Of a stretch of 53,629 bases of DNA, positions 30,001 to 42,000 are shown piece after piece (the first letter of the stretch is position 1; the number at the start of each line of letters is the position of its first letter). The stretch covers positions 281,714 to 335,342 of the forward strand of contig CAMPET010000059.1 of the NCBI GenBank assembly GCA_946803715.1, given 5' to 3'. The notes under the pieces are model-generated. The model searched no databases, had not been told where the DNA came from, and worked only from the letters and a program-made list of their open reading frames with translations. Position numbers and translations under genes: made by a program. Source of the DNA: Beroe ovata (lineage: Eukaryota > Ctenophora > Nuda > Beroida > Beroidae).

Positions 30001-33000
30001 GAGCGGACGGAGAAAGGGACAGCACAGAGGATACGAATTATAATGAGTAGATGAGGAATGAGTAGATGGGGAATCGAAAGAGATGATTGGTGTGATATTC
30101 CGCGCCACGAACACTGTCGATGACTTTTTATTTGAATGAACTTATATTTTTACTAATATTTTCTTACTTGCATCATTTTCTTGTGTTATCTTAGGGAATC
30201 GGGTGGGAGGATTTAGATCATGGGGTGCTGAGATTTTCAAATGTTGTTGTTAAGTGGTGTCATCTGTCAAGGACAGCAGTCAATTGAGAATGGTGTCACA
30301 AAAATTAGTGTAGAGCATTGTCTGGCGATGCTAGACCGCTGATGCAAGCCGCGAAGCAATATCAGTGTTAACTCAGGTGTGTCGATGTCACCCTTGTCAC
30401 ACCGTCAATGTTACCGGTGTCACCTACTGGTGTCACCGCAGCACTGTACTGTACTGTGTGACACCGTGAATTTTACCGGTGTCATTTTTACCGGTGTCAA
30501 TTTCACACAGGTCACTACTGCACGGGCGGTGCTGCTATCTCCTCCCCTGGCGACTCCCCGCAGAAGGATGATGACGGTGTCTACCTGGGGAACGGGATCT
30601 GCCCCGTGGGGCACTATTGTGTTCAGGGATCAGTACAACCGGAGCCTTGCCCCAAGGGTGAGTTATAAATCAATCGATCTCTCGTTATGATCGATATATC
30701 TATTTGTTTATGATACGAAAATACCGACGCCTTCTCTACTTCTCTAGTCTTTCAAAGTGATGAACACGAATGTCCTCCCGAATTCTACAGTTCTATCATA
30801 GACCTGACTGCACACATCAATATTCAGGGACATATTCATCGCGGGAGCAACTGACAGCCGCGACAGGCGTTACGGGGTGCACACCCTGTGGATCGGGTAT
30901 GTACTGTGACGAGCTGGGTGCGACGTCCGATTCCGTGCAGAAGCCCTGTCAGCGGGGATACATTTGTCTGAGCGGGAGTGATGTGCCGAACCCGACTGAC
31001 GGGGCCCGGGGTATAATTTGCCCTGCGGGACATTTCTGTGAGGAGGGGGCTACAACCCAGACTCCGTGTCATATCAACTTTTACCAGCCATCGGAAGGTA
31101 GTATTTGAGAGAATTTCGTCTCGTGCGTAATCATTTTAAGAGATATTCTATTCCGTCGGAAATAAGGTGTTTTTCAAACAATTTACAGTTACACTGTCCC
31201 CCTACCCCGATGCTTAACCATCCCCCAGGCTCGTGGGAATGTCTGGCTTGTACGGAAGGTAGGGAGTGCGATGAGAGAGGTATGACAGAGGCTACTGACT
31301 GTCCAGCCGGATACTACTGTCTGACAGGTATGACAGACACGAGAGATAGATCGTAGAAATTAAAATGATTGAAATCGTCGAGAAATCGTCGAGAGAGTTT
31401 AGGCATCACTCATCGTATCGTATCACATAATTGAACTGTAAGACACTGGTCCCAGGCCAATCCAAGAAGCCCTGTCCCACGGGCACATTCTCTGATGCTA
31501 TCAACTTGGCGAGCAAGGCCTCCTGTCAGGCGTGTCCACGTGGCTATTATTGTGGGCAGGAGGGTCTAACTGCTGCCACCACCCTCTGTCAGGATGGCTA
31601 CTACTGTGGCGGCGGAGCTCAGGTCAGAGTGATTCTTTCATATACATCTTGAACTCTGCTACCCTTACGGAAAATTCCGTGCTTTAGATCCTAAAGTCCC
31701 CTCGCCAAATTTTAACGATGTTCCCCATCTTGGATTCCTCCATGATTACACGATATCCATGGCAGGTTAAAAACCCAGACGCTGATTGTACAGTGGGTGA
31801 CAGTACGTGTAATGGGAGGTGTCCACCAGGCCACTACTGCAAGAATGGGGATCTAGTGGCGTGTCCTGCAGGTGTGTGCGTGTCTGTCTGTCTGTCTGCG
31901 TGTCTACGTGTCTGTCTGTCACAGAAATCACTATCACCTTGTCAACTACAGAAATCACATTTCCCCGCCGTCAGGCACGTTCTTCTCGGAGACGGGTGCG
32001 GTTTCAGAGGAGACGTGCACACCGTGCACACCAGGATTCTACTGTAACCCCGCCACCGTCACACCCTCACTCAAGTGTCAGAGCGGGTTCTACTGTCCTG
32101 GGGGGAGTGAGAAGAGGGATGATGTGATCTGTCCACAGGGGCACAGGTGAGTGGGGGAGGCGAGGTTGAAAATGAGTTCGTGGAGTTAGGGGATTTCCCC
32201 AAATTTAGGGGAATGAGGTTGAGGCAAGCGGTGGAGATGGGAGCGGGGGTTTGGTTAAAAGTTTATTGGTTGGGATAGTTTCTTTCTATCACTATTTGTC
32301 ACCATGGCAACTCCCACTATTTGTTACCATGGTAACTCCCATACCAGGTGTGGTGAAGGGACGGCAGTACCGGAGGATTGTCCAGCTGGAACTTACCAGC
32401 CTTCCACTGGACAGGACGAGTGTTGGTTCTGTACTCCGGGACATTACTGTCCACTAGAAAGTGTCGATATGATTGACTGTCTGCCGTACAGCTACTGTCC
32501 TGCAGGTATGACTCATTTGATAGTCATCGGTAAAGTTTATTTTTTTAGTTACCGTAGACTCCCATGAATTTTAAGACGCTGTATCGATTCCCGATACAAC
32601 AACCCTTTTTTCCCGCTCCCCTGATACGTTACTCTGACCCTCATTTCATGTTATGAAGACCCCAATTTCCAACAATTTACTCACATGATTACTCACATGA
32701 TATACTGTTCAGAGTCTGTGGACCCACCCCCTCGGTGTCCCCAAGGGCGGTACACAGACGATCTCACCAGGGGACTCCGAGTCGCTGAGGACTGTAAGAT
32801 ATGCCCCATTGGGAAGTACTGTACTGACGGCCAGATAACAGGTGACGTCATACTGTGATTTCGATGAGGTTTCTAATAAGGTCAACTCACCTGTATAAAA
32901 CTCAAACCTATTCTTCACCAGTCAAATTCTCCCACTCTTCTTCTCAACCAGGAAATTAACTCAAATTCTGACGACCTCCATCCCCAGGACCCTGTGCAGC

Positions 33001-36000
33001 AGGGTATCTGTGTATCATCGGGAACTACGAATCCTCCTCTACTGAGACATACGAGGAGACAAATCACAGGGGCTATCCCTGTCCAGCCGGACACTACTGT
33101 CTTGAGGGTGAGTGTTGCTATAGCAACCTTCTTAGCAACCTGCAGGTCAACTGTCTCCCTCTCACCCTATATCACGTGTGTAGGTACAGAAGCTCCTACC
33201 CCATGTCCAGTAGACACGTACAGAGAAACAGCGGGTGCACCTGCCTTGGAGAGCTGTCTGGTGAGTGACAATTATAGTTGCTGACTCCAGTGAGGATCAA
33301 TTGATATGAGTTGGGAGGAGTGATGATTGTAATAATTTGGGGATGAGAGTCTTGGGAGCAATTGGGAATCCTATGATTTTAGAAGTTAGATGCATTAATA
33401 ATCATAAGCTTTAATGAATGCCCTGACTGTTCAATCCCCCAGAACTGTAGAGAGGGCTGGCAGTGCCCAGAGGGCAGCGTGACGGGTATCCCATGTCCGG
33501 CTGGGTTCTTCTGTCCATCTGACGGGTCGACACAGCCATGTCCTGTGGGATACTACAATGATAAGACGGGGCAGACTAACCAGTTAGATGCGTGCATACC
33601 TTGCCCTGCTGGTAATATAGAGAGGAGTCAATGAGATGTGTTGTTCTTAATAGAGAATTCAAGATATTAATCTCGATAAAACCCTTCCACAATCCACAAC
33701 CCCTCCCCAAATAACCCCTGCATAGTCCACAGATCACTATAGCAACCACTCCGCTTATCACTATGACAACCACAGGTTATTACTGCGGGGAAGAAGCTCT
33801 GGCAACCCTGGTCGAACACGAGTGTCCTGTGGGTTTCTTCTGTACCGGAATGAACCATAAGGAACGGTGTAGTGAGGGTTTCCATAGAGATACCATAGGT
33901 GAGGTGGTCAGGGTCACCAAGGAGATGCAATAGGTGGGCGTTTCCATAGAAACGACTTTGGTGAGGGGTTTGAGTTTCCATAGAAACGCCATAGGTGATG
34001 GGTGAGGGTGTCCCTAGAGATACAGTAGGTGTAACTGTGTTATTCCAGGAGCTGAGTCCAGTGACCAGTGTTCTCCCTGTCCACTAGCCCGGTACTGTGA
34101 TAAGGACTCTGATGAGGGTCACATAGGAGGTAAGCACAGAGGTTAAGCAATCCAAATTCATAGTAAGTGCATGAGTGTGGCTCACTACTATCCCCAATTT
34201 AGATCGGTTTTCTGTCCAAATTCATCTTTCTCTATCGTCCGATTGTAAGACTATATGGCAAAAACTTTGTGTTGTAACTCTGCTCCTGATGACCCCCCAA
34301 CCTCTAAATCCGAACCAAAGACCATTCCCTGTTCTAGCTATGCTCCTGATGATCCCTCTATCTCCTCTCCAAACCCCCCTGTCCAGGTTACGGCTGTCCG
34401 GGAGGTTACTACTGTCAGTACAACGAGGAGATGGGTACACCCTCCCCCGTCACCTGCCCACCTGGGTTCTGCTGTCCTCCCTCCACAAACGATCCTGTCA
34501 TCTGTAAAGCGGGGTGAGTGGTGGGGCGGGATCCGGGGCGGGAAGTTGTGCAGAGGTTACCGTCGAAGCTGGGTCAATCTGGTCGAACTTGAAGAATGAA
34601 CTTGGTCTACTGTCCATATTATATAGGGTTCACTGCCCATATCATTGTTTTCATTCTGCTGCAAAGTTGAGCTCCACTCATCTGACAATCATTCTACAGA
34701 TACCACTGTCTGGGCCAGTGTGAGGTCCCAGTGAGGTGTGAGTTTCCGAACTACTGTCCTGCTGGAAGTGAGTCCCCTCTGACTTGCCCTCTCGGCTGGA
34801 AAGCTTCGCCCGATACTGGTATGTTGAGACCTTGCAACTGTTCGCGGCTCTTGGAGCTTTGCTGTTTTTCGCATCCTTCAGCTTTTCCACTTTGCATATT
34901 GATTCAATGAGCTCAGGTTTTCTTTGTCCCAGCTACTGCTTGATAATGATCGCTCATTGTGTTCACATCAGGTGCCCTGAGATCAGATCTCAACCTATTC
35001 TGCACCCCATGTGAGGCTGGCAGTTACGGTACTCTCGACGGACTGCGCTGCCTGCCCTGCCCCATTGGCTACTACTGCGTGGAGGGGACTAACGGTCCCG
35101 ATATCTGGATCGGGACGTACACCTGTCCCGAGGGGACGAACTGTCCCGTGCCGTGTCCTGTAGGGACGTACTGTCCTGCACAGAGCGGTGCCCCCATCCC
35201 CTGTGATCCCGGGACATACAATGACGGGGTCAAGGGAACATCTGTGGAAGTGTGCAGGAACTGCTCCGCTAATACATACAACATGCTGTCCGGGCAGGCC
35301 AAGTGTAAGCCGTGTGGCAGTAGCGCTACCAGTGCCCCCGGGTCGCAAGTGTGCGAATGTATGGGGCAGAACCGTTACTTCCTAGCAAGTGATGGGTCGT
35401 GTCGGTGTAAGTCAGGGTTTGTGTTCTACGATGAGACGGATAGTAAAGAGAGCGATGGAAATAGCAACTTTGACTGCCAGAGGACTGTGGATGAGAGGTG
35501 AGGGGTAGGGTGAAATATCTAGAAATTTCTCATTTGTATCTTCCAAAACATCACCTCCGCAGACATTTCACCACCAGAAATAAACCTTATGCACCTAGCA
35601 TATTCACTAGAAAATCTATTTCTTAGGTGTCAGGCTGGCGAAATGCGTCTCAGTGGCAATCGTACTTGTGCCACGATTGAGGACTACAACTGTGAGGAGG
35701 AGTGTGGGGAAGGGGGAGGAAATCTGAACCCCGATCTCGGACGATGTATCTGTAGCGTGCTCACCGATCCTACGGAGATTTGCGATGATACCTGCGCTTC
35801 CAGTGAGTGGATGAAATTCGGATTATTTCACAGCTAGATTGGGATGAAAATCATGTTTCTGAACCGCAGTTCAATCTCAATTGACACTTAATTTCCTCCA
35901 TTTTCATACACCCGACACCGGTATCTCCAATTTCAACTTCCCTCCCCAAGGTGCTCCCACTCTGACTATGGAAGTAGACCAGACGACTGGTAAAGTGTCC

Positions 36001-39000
36001 CTGGTATCGTCCGATACCAATGAGAAGATCACTCTATCTAAAGTAACGGGACACAAGGAGTACGATACTGCCAGTAGGAAGTCCCAGTTTGTCGGATTCA
36101 ACGAGAACGGGTTCCAAGGAAAAGTGAGACGATTTTAGCCATAACAACTTTCGATTTTGACTTTTTTACAACTTTCGATTTTGACTTTTTTAAAGACTTC
36201 TTCCTACTTAAATTCATCCAAATTCATGTCGTGAGACACTGTATCATCCTCAGCTGTACGCAGACACAGATTCAGCAAAACTTGATCTCCAGCAATCGTC
36301 TAATTCCCGAAAACGACGCTCCCTCCTTCATCCCTTCACCACTGTTACCATTGGTAACGGCTCATCGACAATCCAGTTGCTAGGTAACGGTACACGTACA
36401 TTCAGTATGACGTCACAGAGTGGAGGTGATGACGCTGATAGTGATGATGTCATGAGAATCAGGGTGAGAAGAGATTCAGCAACACCAACTGGTAAGTGAG
36501 ACCAATTAGCTCGTGAGATTTTACGTTTTGGCTTTCAGAATGTGACTTCTAGCTCCATGGATTGGCAGTATGAGCTAGACATAAGGAAGGCGATTACAAA
36601 ATAAGAAACAAGACAACCTCCTTCAGGTATAGCTGACCCGACTGTTTGTCTGAATGAAGGAGAAGTTGTTACCTGGATGTTGTATGAGTCGGATGGAGTA
36701 TGGCATTATCCTGTTTATGTGGTGAGAGAGAAGGGAGTTTAGGAGTGGGGAATTGGTTTTCGGGCTTTGATTTTATCTAAGTCATGATCAAAGAATATCG
36801 GAATAACTTTTATGTTATCCTTTAATAAACACTTCAAATGTCATGTGTTATTCTTCCCCAGAAAGATGACTTGCTGAACTCTAACGAGAATTTTGATTAC
36901 GGTGCATTTGATCGGCTAGCGGAAGTGCTGACAACCACTCAGGCAGAGTACAACACTCTGGTGCACGAGTTCTCTGAATCAGGTAGCTCTGTGTTTCCAT
37001 GACAAGGTCAATATACCCGTGTATCCATGACAACCGCTATTCCTCATATTCCTGTTGTGACGTCACGATTCCTCACAGGAACATACGTGTTTGCGGACGC
37101 TGGTCGACCGGCAAGTAAAATGATTGTTCGGGTCATGCCGTCCACCTCAACCTGCACTTCATACCGAGTGCTGCCCACAAACATCGACAATCTGACCCGA
37201 CTCGGGATTAACAAGTCTCCGGTGGCGAATTTGTCGCCTAATTGGGCGCTCATAGCGGCCATATTGGCGCTGTTTGTCGCGAGTTTGATCGGGCTTCTGA
37301 TAACTGTGATCATATGGAAACCGACGGCGTGGGGCTTGCTACCGGCGGAGAAAATACGGCCTAGGTAATGAGCAATTTCATAGAATGGCCGTTCCTGATC
37401 GTCATCAAGGAATTAATCCATTCCTGAGAACCCATATTTTGAAGTTTCCTGTTGAGATTGGGAAATGCGAGACCGCCGTTTTTGCAGGTACAAAGCCATC
37501 TCTGGAGCTCCCCCAGATCCGATATTCCTGCTGCCCGACAAGGTACAACCTTCATACGATATTCGCCAGGAGAAGGGATTCTTCGATGAGATCATCGAGG
37601 AGAGTGGTGGACCTCAGATGGTGTCAGCAGCATTCACAACTCGAGCAGGTAAAGTGGTGTCAGGAGTTAGAGTGGTGTCAAGAAGTAAAGTGGTGTCAAA
37701 GAGTAAAGTGATGTCAAGAAGTAAAGTAGTGTCAAGAAGTAAAGTGGTGTCAATAGTAAAAGTGGTGTCAAGAGTTAAAGCGGTGTCAAGAAGGAAAGCG
37801 GTGCCAGGATGTGAAATGGTGTCAGGACAAAAAGTGGTGTCAAGCGTACAAGTGGCCATACTAGTAACCCAATAACAACTCCGCAGGAAATTGGTTGATG
37901 GAGAATATGTCAGTTCGTACTCTATATGACAAGATCGAGGATCAGAACATGTTTATCTCCGCGCAACTGTCCAGACATCAGGACGACATGAAAGATTTCT
38001 ACACTGCCATCTGTGGGCAGAATGATCAACTCAAGGGACTGCTCGATAACACTGATTTCTCCAAGATCAACAAGATAAGGAGGTCTAAACACGTCCTTTT
38101 GTCACTCATTCTCAATTCTGTGTGTTAAGAATCGTCACCTTCGCTTGTAACATAACGAACTCAACCTCGTTTTCAAATCCCAGTGAGGAGCAAGATCTCG
38201 AAGACGTAAACAACATCAAACTGGTCAAATCAAGTGTAACAGACGACGACCTCCCCTTCCGGAAGAAGCTCTTCACATCCACGGGGAATCCTCGCGAAGA
38301 CGAGCTGATCAGCGTCCTCCTTGACCTGCTCAAGAAGTTGGAGAATGAGGGTCGAGAATTTACCACGACCACTGAGGTCGTAGGGGACCCTCTCCAGCAT
38401 CACTTCTACAATGTGATTGAGATGGAGCGAGGGATTTTGAGGGATGAGGAACACGCGCTGAAGTCCACACTCGAGGGAGTTGTAAGTGAAGATAACTCTT
38501 TGTTTGATTTAAATTTCCATGAGATTTTCACTTCTCCAGTTGGTCAAATATATCTGGTTTTCCCCCATATATCTGGTTTTCCCCCATAACAATGGTATAC
38601 TATTTGATCTCAGGATAAATCGATAGAAGACGAGGTAGGTCTCGAGAACAAGGAACTCGCCTCTCTCCTCAAAGATGCCGTTTCCGAGGGTGAAACAGAA
38701 AACATCATCCTCTCGCACGAGGAGAAGATTATCAGGATCCGAGAAGAGGGTCAGACGAAGCGGGACTCCGCTCTGAGAGACCTGGAGGAAGTCCTGATGA
38801 GGCAGAGAGAGGAGAAGTACAGACAATCGATATCGGAGTCGGATATGCCGAGTGAAGTCAAGGAGTTTGTCGAGGAAAAACTGATCAAGAAGTCCTCTCT
38901 CAATTTCAAGAATCATCTAAATACTGCTGCCAGTAATCTGTCGATAGTGACAGGTATTGTAGGCACTGTTTTTTCCTAACCCCGACTACGCTTCTCAGAA

Positions 39001-42000
39001 TGATAAATGAAAGTATCCTCAAGTTTCAGAATGCTTTCATTGATACGAATACTTCCTCTCAGACGAATCAGTTGTGGACCGAGTTAGTGAAGACCTCCTC
39101 CAAGCTCAAGATCTCTCAGAGCAGCTGGAGGACATGTTGTCCGAGAAGATAGATGATGCTCTCAAATCACTGACTGAGGGAGGCTCTGGGGTCTTAGGTT
39201 AGCGTGAAAAAGTGCTCTCGCAATATTCGTTTGTTTGGAAATGTTTGAAGTCCAATTTCCCTGATTCCCTTGAAGCTTTCAACTTTCTCTTATTAACTAG
39301 GCAAAGGCGAGGTAGGAGCAATAAAACGAGAGCGACTCGACAGGCAAGCCCAGCTCAGGGTTCAGATTGATGGGAAGAAAGCGAGACAGGATGAGATTGT
39401 GAAGAAGAAATTGACGGAACGAAGGAAGAAGAAACTGGGAGCACTCCCTGAGAAACATGATCGTGAGCTTGCCAAGGTTCTTATTTTTGACCTAAGATTG
39501 ATCGTTCATGATTTGGAGAGTTGGTTGCAGAGTGAGAATCCGTTAAAATCTTCCTCGCTTTAGCTGAACAATGAGCTGAAACTGAAGATAGCAAGCGGTG
39601 AGATTAGTGAGGTAGAAGCCAATGAGATAATTGAGGCTCTCAAGCAGCAGCAAAAAGCGGAAGTCGAACAGGTAATCAAATCCGGCAGAATTTGAGGTTA
39701 CTCATCGGGAAATTGAGAAGTATTGTGATTTATTCTCAGATGTTAGGTTAGACAAACAGTTTCTCAGGGAAGCGAGATAGGGTCAAAATTCGACCGGGAA
39801 TCGATTCAGCGTCCAAAAATACATAGGAATGCGTAGTATTTGCATAAAAATGGGACAAAAAGTTTTCTTCAAATTTCTGAACCAAGTATCAGTAAAAGTG
39901 AAGTGATTGACTCCACACTTTTATATGTCGATTTCGAGGATCTCAAAAGAGGTCTTTACTAACACTGACGACAGAATTTTTCCACCAAATCATCTCTTCT
40001 ACTCTCACACTACAAGTATCAACCCTCTTTGCGATCATTCGATGTTCATACACGCCGTGAAACCACGCCCAAATGAGGAATTCAAACCCTTGGGAAGCAA
40101 ACGCAACAAAAACACGAAAATCAATGGGACACACCGACACCAAAAAATAATTTCATAGGGAACATACTAGAAATATGTGTTACTGACCTATTTTTTGACG
40201 TAGAATTCAAATCTGAAGGAATTTTCGAGCTAGCTCATCGGGAAATCGAGTAAAATTCCAATTCCTTCTCAGATGTAAGGTAAGAAGTGATCTGGCGAAC
40301 AGCTCCTCAGAGAAGCGAGATAGGGTCAAAATTCGNCTCTCGCACGAGGAGAAGATTATCAGGATCCGAGAAGAGGGTCAGACGAAGCGGGACTCCGCTC
40401 TGAGAGACCTGGAGGAAGTCCTGATGAGGCAGAGAGAGGAGAAGTACAGACAATCGATATCGGAGTCGGATATGCCGAGTGAAGTCAAGGAGTTTGTCGA
40501 GGAAAAACTGATCAAGAAGTCCTCTCTCAATTTCAAGAATCATCTAAATACTGCTGCCAGTAATCTGTCGATAGTGACAGGTATTGTAGGCACTGTTTTT
40601 TCCTAACCCCGACTACGCTTCTCAGAATGATAAATGAAAGTATCCTCAAGTTTCAGAATGCTTTCATTGATACGAATACTTCCTCTCAGACGAATCAGTT
40701 GTGGACCGAGTTAGTGAAGACCTCCTCCAAGCTCAAGATCTCTCAGAGCAGCTGGAGGACATGTTGTCCGAGAAGATAGATGATGCTCTCAAATCACTGA
40801 CTGAGGGAGGCTCTGGGGTCTTAGGTTAGCGTGAAAAAGTGCTCTCGCAATATTCGTTTGTTTGGAAATGTTTGAAGTCCAATTTCCCTGATTCCCTTGA
40901 AGCTTTCAACTTTCTCTTATTAACTAGGCAAAGGCGAGGTAGAAGCAATAAAACGAGAGCGACTCGACAGGCAAGCCCAGCTCAGGGTTCAGATTGAGGG
41001 GAAGAAAGCGAGACAGGATGAGATTGTGAAGAAGAAATTGGCGGAAAGAAGGAAGAAGAAACTGGGAGCACTCCCTGAGAAACATGATCGTGAGCTTGCC
41101 AAGGTTCATATTTTCGACCTAAGATTGATCGTTTTGATTGTTTTGGACAGTTGGTTGCCGAGTGAGAATCCGTTAAAATCTTCCTCGCTTTAGCTGAACA
41201 ATGAACTGAAACTGAAGATAGCGAGTGGTGAGATTAGTGAGGTAGAAGCCAATGAGATAATTGAGGCTCTCAAGCAGCAGCAAAAAGCGGAAGTCGAACA
41301 GGTAATCAAACTCGGTGGAATTTGAGGTTACTCATCGGGAAATTGAGGAGGATTGTAATTTATTCTCAGATGTTAGGTTAGACAAACAGTTTCTCAGGGA
41401 AGTGAGATAGGGTCAAAATTCGACCGGGAATCGATTCAGCGTCCAAAAATACATAGGAATGCGGAGTATTTGCATAAAAATGGGACAAAAATTTTTCTTC
41501 AAATTTCTGAACCAAGTATCGGTAAAAGTGAAGTGAGTGACTCCACACTTTTATACGTCGATTTTGAGGATCTCAAAAGAGGTCTTTACTAACACTGACG
41601 ACACAATTTTTCCACCAAATCATCTCTCCTACTCTCACATTACAAGTATCAACCCTCTTTGCAATCATTCGATGTTCATACTTGCCGTGAAACCACGCCC
41701 AAATGACGAATTCAAACCCCTGGGAAGCAAACGCAACAAAAACACGAAAATCAATGGGACACACCGACACCAAAAAATAATTTCATAGGGAACATACTAA
41801 AAATATGTGTTCCTGACCTATTTTTTGACGTAGAATTCAAATCTGAAGGAATTTTCGAGCTAGCTCATCGGGAAATCGAGTAAAATTCCAATTCCTTCTC
41901 AGATGTAAGGTAAGAAGTGATCTGGCGAACAGCTCCTCAGAGAAGCGAGATAGGGTCAAAATTCGACCGGGAATCGATTCAGCGTCCAAAAATACATAGG

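Larger units (their letters stand above)
25369..30510 (+). other. 5.1-kb intron hosting the nested vWA gene
   Basis: The donor at 25369 and acceptor at 30510 are both phase 1 and rebuild a normal repeat module across the junction. Besides the nested gene and the 545-bp repeat, 26216-27405 holds unique AT-rich DNA with a short ACGATACCTGA.TATAA repeat at 26237-26285 and a CCGCCGCCGCC run near 26765. I see no further exon in it. After the vWA stop, 29953-30510 contains loosely repeated GGTGTCA/TGACACC words up to the acceptor. Confidence 0.75.

Noticed and set aside
29830-30114. Minus-strand open frame over the end of the vWA gene
   Set aside because: No recognisable domain; it is a shadow of the coding strand and 3' flank.
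30511-34818. Treating the repeats after the vWA gene as a separate gene
   Set aside because: There is no start codon or signal peptide at 30511, and the junction with 25368 restores both the phase and a consensus repeat module.
37649-37886. Splitting the giant gene into a membrane protein and a separate coiled-coil gene at this intron
   Set aside because: No stop or poly(A) signal follows the TM exon within reach, the intron phases match and the combined frame closes exactly.
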